Shown piece by piece: positions 22,045 through 31,623 of a stretch of 64,000 nt of DNA (position 1 is its first letter; every line of letters starts with the position of its first letter). Location of the stretch: NCBI GenBank assembly GCA_951394405.1, contig OX596344.1:2170001-2234000 (forward strand). Direction: 5' to 3'. The translations under genes and the position numbers were made by a program. The notes under the pieces are model-generated. The model was given only the letters and a program-made list of their open reading frames with translations, did no database searches and was not told the DNA's origin. Origin of the DNA: Coprinellus micaceus (Eukaryota; Basidiomycota; Agaricomycetes; Agaricales; Psathyrellaceae).

Positions 22045-24153
22045 ATGTCACCTCTCGGGCGTCACGGCTCTCGACGACGGATTCAGCTTGTAGGGTATCT
22101 CCTTGGTCTTCATGTCGTGCTCGCCTTGGCGGGTTCGAGTTCTCAGCTGACTTTACGAGGTGCGCCTGAGGATTTAAGTTATCATTCACTCTCTGACAGT
22201 GCTCTCTAGAGCACAGCGACGGGCGCTGCAAGCCGTACTATTACGCACCAGTCAATACGCACCTCGCCTCATTCCCGACCATCTGGGAGCCAGCGTATAT
22301 CCTGCACGGCGATACAAACGCTGAGGACAAGTGGAACTCTATCAAATACAACGTGCCGAATATCTCTACCAAGGTCAGTTGGCACTTTATGTACTTTCAT
22401 ATAGATTTCAAGGCACTGAGAGGACCCGCTGAAGGGTACTCCGAATGGCGATTTTAGCAAGCTCCACTACCCTGAGACCGACGACGATTGCTGGTGGACT
22501 TATTCAAAGTGCGTCAATCCGAAATTGGATGGCCTGCCGAACGATGTCGCGTCCGTTCCCGAGGTATACACCATCCCCGCCTTCAGCTTTATTCGCGCCG
22601 TTCAAGTAGGAGACTGACGGCGTGTCACCCTGCCGCTTGCAGCCTCATACCCTCGCCTATGGGTTCGACGACGGCCCCAACTGCTCTCACAACGCGTTCT
22701 ATGACTACTTAGTCGAGGAGGGGCAGAAGGCTAGTGAGTGTCGTATCTCAGGCATGTCGCAAGGGTTGCATTAATCGCCCATGCTAGCCATGTTCTACAT
22801 CGGGAGCAACGTCATGGACTGGCCGCTTGAAGCTCGGCGAGCTGTGTCCGATGGTGGGCTCCCTGTTTCGGTGTGCGGGCTTGAGCTAACTGGGCCTAGG
22901 TCATGAGATATGCGTCCGTGAGTGCCCTCCGAGCGCCTAAATGATGTTCCGTGTTCCTGACAGAGGGCGCAGATACGTGGTCGCATAGATACAGTAAGTA
23001 CATTTCAATGCAGTAACTGTGCAGAGAGCTGACTCACCGCAGTGACTGCACTCGGCAGCAGGGAAGTGTTCGCGGAACTCTACTACAGTTGGTTTGCTCA
23101 CTTCCTGACTCGCCCTCCTGTTGCTTACCTGCGTTCTTTGTAGCCGTAAGCGCTACCATTGAACGACTTAATACGGATGTGCGCTCACCAAATCTAGATG
23201 CAAGCAATCAAGCTCGTAGCCAACGTCACTCCCACCTGCTGGCGGGTAAGCCTTCTCCCACCCCCCTTCTCTCACTCCGACCCCCCTCGAAGCAGCCACT
23301 GACGCTGAACCCCAGCCCCCCTTTGGCGACGTGGACAACCGCGTCCGCGCCATCGCCCACGGTCTAGGTCTGCGTACGATCCTATGGAAGTACGACAGCA
23401 ACGATTGGAGAGTGGGCACGGGGCTCGGAGCGGAAGTCTCTTCGGAGAAGGTAGATGCGAATTATGAGAACCTCATTGGAGAGGCTGAAAGAGGGGGATT
23501 CGACACGGTATGTGGGTTTCTCTGTTAAGTCATGGGTGAGGCGGGTGCCTGATGATAAGGTCGATTAGGGAGGGGCGATCTTACTCGCACATGAGTTGAA
23601 TAACTTTACAATGTCGGAGGCGATGAAGTATTATGAGAGGTTGAAATCGAGTTTCAGGGTGGGTTCAAGCCATGCTACGTCCATCGTGCTCTCATTGAAA
23701 CGTCTTTCGGCAACGTGTAGAATCTTGTTCCGTTGGCTATCGCTCTGAACAACACTCACCCCTACGTGGAGGACACTGGGTCCCTTGGCGATTTCATGGA
23801 ATGTGAGTTCCCCGCGCCCCCCACCAATGCCTTCACCAAGCCCTTGACGCATCTAACTTTCGCTTTCGCTCCCAGACACCGAAGCCCATTCGCCCTCAGG
23901 AGGTGTTAGCAACGCAGCGCCAGGTCCCGACGATGGAACGTTCACAGATCCTTCCTACCCCACTGACGGTCAGCCGTCAGGTATTGGGGCAGAAGATGTA
24001 GTGAATGGGACCAGGTTCTACGGTCCACCGATGCCGTTCAATGCGTCAGGGGATCATGGAGCAGGGTCGACTTCGAGTGCCAAGAGGGGAGCGGAGGCAC
24101 AGGGCTCGGTTTTGGTCTTGGTCGCGGTTGCGGCTTTGGTGGTGTTCTTCTGA
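22045..24153 (+). CDS. Chitin deacetylase, CE4 family, GPI-anchored, 446 aa
   Basis: Fourteen exons: 22045-22159, 22210-22373, 22435-22563, 22643-22733, 22788-22853, 22900-22917, 22973-22993, 23043-23087, 23144-23145, 23198-23245, 23316-23507, 23569-23658, 23721-23802 and 23876-24153 (1341 nt). An N-terminal signal segment (LVGYLLGLHVVLALAGSS) is followed by a Cys-containing region and the NodB-like domain. CE4 motifs are present: GFDDGPNCSH with catalytic and metal Asp at 145-146, HTWSHR with metal His at 195 and 199, WRPPFGD near 232-238, YDSNDW near 259-264 and AHELNN near 304. The usual Thr before that His is Ala. The Ser/Gly-rich end and terminal hydrophobic segment (VLVLVAVAALVVFF) fit a GPI signal. 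It would deacetylate cell-wall chitin to chitosan. Exon 9 is only 2 nt. Confidence 0.9.
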
Positions 24154-25364
24154 TTCCCTCCGCTAGCACCCTTTCGTTATATTTCTCGCGATATCCCTTT
24201 CAATTGTACCCGTTACGTTCTGTAGCTACCTCCTTTGTTCGCGCCGTTTCTGTCATCCTTTGTGATACCCTCCGGATTAGCACCCCTGGAGGCTTCTATG
24301 GCGGAGGGTGGCGTATTTCCAGGTATGTCTTTGAGATATCCGTTTTATTTGTTCTAATGGTGCCTGAAGGTAAGTCGCCGTTTCTAAGAACGTGCGGTCT
24401 TCATCGATTCAACGATTATTGGAGATACAAAAAGTCACAAGGGTACTAATCGATGTTAGGAAGGAGGGAGGCTGCAATACAAAGAATACTAAATAAACAC
24501 TCCGAGTCAGGTCCGTAGCCAATCATCGTCTTTCCCTTCCTTTCCTCTTCACCCCCTTACGACTCACCACTCTCTCTCTTCTCCCCTTCAAGTCCCAACT
24601 TCAAGCCTCAAGGCACGAACCCACCAACGGTCATCGTGTCCACAGCGTTCGACGTGCTCTCAACCTCCTCGACACGCTCACAAGCCAACTAAGCATTTCC
24701 CGAAGTTTCCACTGGGGCTGACGCATACCATGCATTCAAGGCGGAGGTGTCTCGTTACCTCATACGGCACCCACCCATTGGTTAGCGCCAATTATTGTGT
24801 TGATCCCTCGGGGATGCTGCCGCACGGTTCATCCTCAGCGTGTTGCTGATGCACGGAACCTGCGTCATCTCCCCTGGACGATTCGGGCAATAGCTGGTCG
24901 CTCTTCCGAATCGCCTTTACCCTCGGCATAGGCTTCCCAGAGCTCAGCCTCACCCTGACTGTCACCTTGGGCTTAAATTCATCGGAGTCCTCTAGATCCC
25001 CCCTGAGCTGCTTCTTACTTCGCCTCGTCGCACCGGGCGCTAGGGTGGACTGCTCCTGCTGCTAGGGCCCCAACCGCTGGGGTGCGAAAATCGGCTGGAG
25101 TAGGGCGGTGGCTTGTGCGAGCCGGGGGTTAATCTGTCCAAAAGCCCGCTTTGAGATCGAAGGGTTCGCTGGGGGACTGTGGCCATATACGGATAGATCC
25201 GGACATCCTGCGCTGGATGGATGTGTTATCGGTCGTTCGGGCAGGCAGGTGATGTAGGCAATCTTGGTTGTGTCCGCATCCAGTCCAGCGAGAGAAGTGC
25301 GCAATCCAGTCGGTTGGGACCTGGGCATGTTGTTGGGAGGCGAAGGGTGAGAGGAACTCGACAG
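24154..25364. other. Intergenic, possible 3' exon of the next minus-strand gene
   Basis: Nothing certain is seen. A minus-strand stretch at about 25322-25140 could be an extra 3' exon of the orphan gene at 25365-26430 if a GTTAGC donor near 25377 is used. The alternative is that the stop at 25365 ends that gene. Confidence 0.3.
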
Positions 25365-26430
25365 CTAAGAGCTAACGTCAACCTTCACCCCGCATACCCC
25401 TTGTGGTGGATTCCACAACAGTCGTGGGTCATGGTCGACGATGCCGTTCTGCTGGGTTTGTGGATGTACATCTCCGAATCCGAGGTACGTCTCCTGAAAT
25501 GCACTCGGGGTTTGGTTAACCGGCGCGTCGTTCGAACCCGAGGCGTAAAACGGTCGACTGTGGCCCTGCAAAGTTGGAAATTTGGGAATGGTCGAAGCAA
25601 GGGGAAGAGGGTACTGATTCGACTCTGTCGGAGGCACCGCAGGCTGATGAACGTAACTGTCATCCGCGACGCGCTGGGGATCCTGGCCAGCCTGGGGTCG
25701 AATATGCGGCTCATCCAAGGAGGGAGCGCGATCGGGTTGAACGGATGCAGGGAGGGTAGAGGACGCCTCTGCGGTCGGCGAATGGGACAGGGTCTAATGA
25801 AAAGTAGGGCATCATCAGTAAAACATTACCCCTAATAGGGCAGTTGAATCGATACTCACCCTGTTGAGGTGAATGTTGCAGGTACCATCGCGTCCGCCAA
25901 TACCTTTGCCCCTGCGTCTTCATCCCAAGCGGTGAAAGGGAGTAAATACTGTTGGGTGGGTACCGGTGTAGCATGATCTTCGCCTGTGGCTTGCGCTGGG
26001 TTCCCAGTACTGGGGATGGACGATGCCGCATTTGAGCCACTTTCGGGAGCCAGCTTACCAGGCATACTGGATAGGAGGATAGTTGGTCGCTTAAGTAAAT
26101 TTAGATGGGGTGTTCCAAAGCAGTACTCACCTGTTCGAATACTCGGCGCCGGGTTCCCGGAAGGGATCCTCACCGAGGAGATCTAATTCACCTACACCTA
26201 GTCGCGTGTCGGAGTGTCGCCGCACTAGAGGATGTGCTTGGGGTCTTAAGGACAGTGTGTCGTAAAGGTGTTGCTGATTGAGAATGGCTTCGCCAGTGAG
26301 GGTTCAGGTTTAGCGCTCGTGTGAGGACCTGCTTGAGGAGCATGTTGCGTGGGCGATCGTTGTTCAGGCAACGGAATATGGACGTAGAAGTGGTCAGTGG
26401 CAAGGTATGGTACTGGTAGGTATGGAGTGT
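25365..26430 (-). CDS. Hypothetical Pro/Gln-rich protein, multi-exon, ends uncertain
   Basis: Several minus-strand exons read as one low-complexity protein. The order is a segment with HFYVHIPLPEQRSPTQHAP, then (after a short intron with a CTAAAC branch site) LYDTLSLRPQAHPLVRRHSD and LGVGELDLLGEDPFREPG. A GTGAGT donor follows at 26129, then an exon from MPGKLAPESGSNAASS to LLPFTAWDEDAGAKVLADAM. The last exon runs from TLSHSPTAEASSTLPA to YLGFGDVHPQTQQNG and stops near 25365. The splice between the last two exons is ambiguous: the good GTGAGT donor near 25859 gives the wrong phase, while a GTACCT donor 30 bp earlier keeps the frame. No start codon was identified. Composition resembles a disordered regulator, but no DNA-binding domain is seen. 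Confidence 0.45.
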
Positions 26431-27356
26431 GAATTTACTTACTCTATCCTACCGCCCGTTTTTAAGCCTGTAAGCAAAGCCATTGAGATGAAGTGTATGG
26501 GCGCGCGGCTGGCACTATTTAAAAGAGAGATTTCCAAGGTCAGACAAAGGGCATTGGTAGACAATGGTGGAGTGAGTTGGTTAAATCCGTGGCTTTTCGT
26601 GGCACACTGACCCAGTCCGACCAGGTACAGCAATTTCAAAAGATACTGGGGACCTGCTGCCGTAACCGCACGGCTTGGTGACGACAATGGTTGACAGGGG
26701 AGGCCGGGTGAGTGACTTTTCTTGCTACGGAAGGCTGTGCAACTCTTCGTCGGGACGCTTTCTAGTTCTCTTGCTGTCCACTTCTTGAACGGGAAGTTAT
26801 ATCGGAGATTGGGTTTGAAACGGAAAGCTGACTGTACGTTGGACTCGCACACTTCATTGCCACACTAATCGTAGGGTGAATAGCTGGGGGGATAAACTCT
26901 TTGGTGATGACTCGCGCGTGATATAAGGGCGTCCGAGTCGCTACCGAGGAGAGGGTCAAAGCTAAAGCTTGATCAACGCACATTGTCGCTATGACCAACT
27001 CACGGAACCCTGTCAGAATTGTGATCTTGGGGAGCGGGATCAGGGCGGAGGCAAACAGTGGTAATCGTGAATGTCCTTTCGCTGGACAGTTGAGGAAAAG
27101 AGTACGGGAGCATGTTCCGTTCGATTAAGTGTCGATTTAGCGCCCAAGAAGCGCCGGACTGCTTTCACGTTTGTGACGTTGGCGCCCGACCCTGTCACCT
27201 AGGAAGGGTCGGCTTCTTTTATTGCCACCATCAACGGCGGGTGATATAGGGGTCAATCTGGAGCGATTAGGCTTTGGCTCGAGCATTTATGGGGCCAGAT
27301 GAGACCCCTTTGGCCCTGAAGAGATCATAGTGCCCCAACGCTGACAGTTGGAACAA
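26431..27356. other. Intergenic, no gene recognised
   Basis: It lies upstream of the orphan gene and may hold its first exon. Minus-strand frames at 26852-26439 and 26998-26762 show no motif or good splice sites. Confidence 0.4.
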
Positions 27357-27468
27357 GGCAAGATGGCCGAGCGGTCTATGGCGTGTGACTCAAGCGAAAG
27401 CTTACCTCTTCTCGAGGTCGTATTCTCATGGGAGTAATCCCGCGTGGGTTCAAATCCCACTCTTGTCA
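27357..27468 (+). tRNA. tRNA-Leu (CAA) with a 30-nt intron
   Basis: The acceptor stem is GGCAAGA pairing with TCTTGTC (one G-T pair), followed by discriminator A. It has a long variable arm (GGAG..ATCC type) and T arm GTGGG-TTCAAAT-CCCAC, as expected for a class II leucine tRNA. The anticodon loop CTCAAG..C is interrupted after position 37 by a 30-nt intron ending TCGTATT. In the precursor, anticodon and intron can pair as AAGC-GAAA-GCTT, a stem closed by a GNRA tetraloop. Confidence 0.93.
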
Positions 27469-27471
27469 TCC

Positions 27472-27476
27472 TTTTT
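27472..27476 (+). terminator. Pol III terminator of tRNA-Leu
   Basis: A run of five T begins three bases after the mature 3' end. Confidence 0.75.
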
Positions 27477-29061
27477 CATTGTTTTTGTATCCCCATCTTT
27501 CAGAACTCAAAGCTTAACCTACCCGGACTTCAAAGTTCAGCGGGCAGCCGAAAGGGGGGAGGAGGAGCAGGGAGTGGAATACTACGGTTTACTACCGCTT
27601 GCTCTCGAGCGGAACCTCAGAAGTCATGCACGCTGCAGATTAGACCCTGATTTATGTGTTAAAATGAAGCGAGGAGGCCAAGCAGACCCGGGAAGTGCAG
27701 GATACGGCCGAGTCGCGAACGGGCGCCTATCTGAACTACCACGGGGCGGCGCCGTCGTTGAGGTTTATACAGTGACACTCTATTGGCCTTAACCAGCGGG
27801 CTTTTTCCTTCCATAATTTATAAACCTGCTGGGTGGATAGCAAGCCTCATCCCCATTTGTTTAGTGTGAGCTGTGTGACGGCTCCGCTCGAAATTAGCAT
27901 AGCATATAGCGAGGCTACCTCATCCTCACAGGAACAATTTTGTCCGTCGTTTAATACCCTCATGAGAGTACGATCTGGAGGGAGCCCTTCCCTCGGGTAG
28001 CATCCCATGTAGGCTACCTGGGCACTACCTTCCTGGGATAATTGAAACCTGATGTCTCGTCAGAAGAATACTGTTAGGGCCTCTGAGTACTCAAGTGCCA
28101 TCTTAATACTTGCCCCATATTTTCTCCTACTACACCACCCACGGCCGACGGTGGTGATGGAGGAAGGTGGCAAATTTGGCGAGCGCTAATGTCGCGATCG
28201 GCGCTTCTTGGGCGCTTAAAGGAGCGAGCGCAGCCCGCCAATATCCGTCACTATCATAAGATAGTGAGTGATATGTGCTTTTACTCCTCCCCAAATATGT
28301 GCCCTACCGGGCCAGTGAGGAGAGCCACAGACGGCGGTGCCATCGACTGGTCCAAGCGGACTGTCGCATGCACCTTCAGGATCACTGACCCCCACTCCAG
28401 TAACTCTTTGACAAGGCTCACGTCGAGTTTCTTGGATCTCCTACACTAAGCATTGGCTAAAGCCATTTTAGAAATAACTTTTCGTCATCCTAGCATCATC
28501 TTCCCCAGTAAAGAATACTCTTTCGATTGCCCTCGATCCATGAGGTCTGTCGAGGGTTACGGGCAATGCCACAACAATGCTGTACAGCCTTCCCGCCTCC
28601 CGAGACAGCCGTGGCCCGTTGACCCTTGCCGTCGCTAAGCCGGTGTGGTTACCCCGTCACTACAGCAACTCTAACATACGCCGGGAGGTCCAAGTCGCCT
28701 TCGGGATGGGGACGACGCCTCACCCACCCAACCGTTGCGGACCTGAGCCACTCGAACGACGTAACGCCACCATCATCCGTCAGCGCCTCTTTCGACAGTT
28801 GCCAATCCTCCGAGTCGAGGCACTGCCTTGATGGTATCGCGCAGGGATAAAAGCGGTGGGAGAAGGCAAATTCGAGCTTATCGCTCACTGCACGTCCACC
28901 CCAGGCCAAAGTTCCCGTTCCACTAATCCATTCATAGTACGACATTCCAGGGTAATTGTATTATCGTCCCCAAGGTCATCTCACGGGCGCTGTGCCCCAT
29001 CCTCGAAAGACAACCACCACTGGCTCCCGAGGTGAACACGACGCTCCCAAGCACCCAGCCC
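27477..29061. other. Intergenic, no gene recognised
   Basis: Short frames only (such as 28189-28449 plus and 28945-28649 minus), without motifs, plausible starts or splice-linked partners. Confidence 0.45.
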
Positions 29062-30880
29062 ATGATAGATTCGCTAGATTTCGAAGAGGTTTTCGGCGCA
29101 GAAAGCTTCAGTAATATGTGGAATATTGCAATTGACGAGAGGTGAGCGATTGCATGCCATTGATGAGGATTTATACAATATCGTCTCTAATTGCTCCTCA
29201 ATGCGTAGCGCGTTCGGTCAACCATCCACTGCGGAAGATTCCAGTGGTCCAGCACTCATTTCCCCCGAGTTCTCTACCCCCTTCTGGCTGGCCCAACCGG
29301 TACCTCCCGTTGCTCAGTTCGACGCGTCTCAGAGCTACGCCACCTCTCTCCCCGACGCGCGATCTACGGAGAATCCAGATGATGCACATCATCTTGAGTC
29401 CGTGCCACCCACAGACGCGATAGTATACCCTTTTGGGGCGATTTCTCCTGTGGGAGTGAACTCGAAAGGGCAGTGGAAGAGCATTACCGAGCCCGATGCG
29501 GGAGTGTTTTTAGGCCTACCCCTAGCCACCCACAAAACTATGGCTACCATGAACGACCAGCTACCAAATCGCCAACCCTTCGCACTGCTCCACGACTTCT
29601 CCATGTCCCAATCGACCGTACCGTACACAGGTTTGCCTTGGATCGACGCGTTGACCCCCTTGCCGGTCAACACCCAATGGTATCCATTCCCTCCGGAACC
29701 ACAAGAAAGAGCATGGCTCCCCCTCTCTGAAAGTCAAAGTCAGAACCACGTCGAGTTTGGAGGGTGGAATACGGGCATGTTCGACTACGCCTCCGCCATG
29801 TCCCTGTACAACGATACCCCTCCGGCCCACGGTATCCCTGCGACCTCAGACCGACCACGACCGCTCAACCCTCAGCCCGTCACCTGGCCGCGCATGGTGA
29901 CAGGTCTGTGTCAGATCGTGCAAGCCACCCCGAAGTACCAAGACCTCGAGTCGGTGCAGGTTCCAAACCCTGATGCCAGAGAAGCACCGATGTCGGCACC
30001 ACTTCCACGCACCTTCGCGCCCCCACCGGATATGGTGGCCCGAGCGGCGCAAGCAGAACCCGTCGCTACACCTAGTTTGAAGAAACGAGGGAAGAAGCGG
30101 GTGAGGGATGTCGAAGAAGGGGATGGTGAGGAACGACCCAAGAAGGTGGCCAAGGCAGGGAAAGGGTTCTTAAATTCGAAGCGGAAGGCGGGGGTAAAGG
30201 TGATTCGGAATAGCAACCAGCTATTGCCTGAATTGCAAGGGGGGGTTGGTGCAGGATACACGCATCGGCAACGCGCCGAGCATGAAACCAACATCAGCAT
30301 CCCCCCACATATCAAACTAATAATTGGCGCTAGCCGAAAGGCTAGTACCACATCGAACGAGACTGGCACATCGGGACTGCATATTCCAGAACCCGACTGG
30401 AAGGATCCGAGGATCATCAAGTTCCTCTCTAGCTCATGGGACCTTGAAAGCCTGACGGAGGAGCTTGTGTGGCTCATCCCCTGTCATTGGGGCTACGATG
30501 GTAAAGGTGAGCCCTGTGGGCAAGTCTTCACTGACAAGTATGACAGAGCCAGCCATATGTGGGAAGTGCACCAAAAAGGCGACAAAACCCTCCCCTCTGC
30601 TGGTGAGAAAGCAACCTGTCTCTGGCCTGGATGCAGCTGGACAGGGGGGGCAGACCAGCTGGTCAAATGCCACCTGGACAAGACATCGCACACCCACGTC
30701 TTGACAAGGTACCTGCGCCTCGAGTGCAAGGCCTGTGGGGATCAACCAAGGGGAACCCTTGAGCACTGGTCGAGAAATGGAGGCAAAAAAGACGGACGGG
30801 ACCCAAAGCCTTACGATGACCATGCCGGACGCTGTCCCCGTGGGCATGATGGACAGTGGCAGGTTCGCCAAGCTTCTTGA
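29062..30880 (+). CDS. Zinc-finger protein, probable nuclear regulator, 583 aa
   Basis: Two exons, 29062-29141 and 29209-30880, join through a 67-bp intron with a GTGAGC donor (1752 nt). The ATG at 29062 gives an acidic start (MIDSLDFEEVFGAESF). Residues 30-310 are Pro/Ser-rich and probably disordered. A basic stretch near 330-375 (KKRGKKRVRDVEE, then RPKKVAKAGKG and NSKRKAG) looks like a nuclear localisation signal. The C-terminus has Cys/His clusters: CHWGYDGKGEPCGQVF with two following His, then CLWPGCSWTGGADQLVKCHL, which is a C2H2-like finger. A Cys-rich segment (CKACGD ... HAGRCPRGHD) follows. DNA or RNA binding is inferred from these; no specific family is recognised. It converges on the small gene at 31351-31015. 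Confidence 0.75.
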
Positions 30881-31014
30881 CGACTCAGATGTGAGGACAA
30901 GGGGGAGAGAGGTAAGGAAGAGAAAGAGGGATGGACGATGACGAATCACACGGACTGGTTGACTTTCATCTTTATTTAGGTTTCTTTGTGTCCCATTTCC
31001 CTTCCGTCCTAACA

Positions 31015-31351
31015 TCACCGATCGATAGTCTGCGATAACGCCTTGTACATATTCCCATTGGTATCTCTCGTGTAATAAGGCCTTTGGAAATGCCACTGAT
31101 TTTGAGCCATGCCTAGAACAAAGCCTGCGAGCAGGACCGACAGGAACGGGTGATCGTTGGACGGTGATACTAGAAGCCGGATGTCCACACGAACAAATGG
31201 CAGAAATGAGGGGAACAAGAACAACAGAAAACAGGTACGAACGAAAGAATATGGGGGGCTTGAAGGAGAAAGGCGGACGGACGGCCTGGGGTGAGTACAT
31301 ACCAAGGTCCACAACTATGGCCGCCACCGAAACACCAAAATCGCGCCTCAT
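31015..31351 (-). CDS. Small predicted membrane protein, 67 aa
   Basis: Two exons, 31351-31303 and 31169-31015, join with phase 1 across an intron of 133 bp (204 nt in total). The protein starts MRRDFGVSVAAIVVDL and continues with SPSNDHPFLSVLLAGFVLGM, a probable membrane segment. It ends YKALSQTIDR. Both splice sites are canonical (GTATGT and CTAG) and the joined frame is open, which supports a real short gene. The family is not recognised. The stop lies 134 bp from the stop of the zinc-finger gene (convergent), and the start lies 273 bp downstream of the P450 stop on the same strand. Confidence 0.55.
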
Positions 31352-31623
31352 CTCAAATTAGACTCTGGTTTCTTTCTCGTACCCACAGTCATACCTTCAA
31401 GAAGAGGGGGACCGACTCCTCTCTAAATCGGCCAAATCCGAGCCGGTGTCATTCCCGCGGTAAGCGCCCAGGCCCAAAATACTAAGGCCCCAGTTTGTCG
31501 AAGATGGCAAGCCCCATGACACCAATCAATCTCAGTCGCAATATATCGGGAGGTGTAGGTGATACTCCATGTATTGTCTCGTGGTGTGGGTAACGAAGGT
31601 CTAATCTAGGCCATATAGTGGCT

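Noticed and set aside
22435..22446. Alternative acceptor 12 bp upstream of exon 3 of the chitin deacetylase (adds DPLK)
   Set aside because: Both acceptors keep the frame, but the family wording PK-GTPxGDF fits the downstream one directly.
30434..31351. Long minus-strand frame (305 codons) opposite the zinc-finger gene
   Set aside because: It is mostly the shadow of the zinc-finger exon and of the intron of the 67-aa gene. Only its first 16 codons are real, as exon 1 of that gene.
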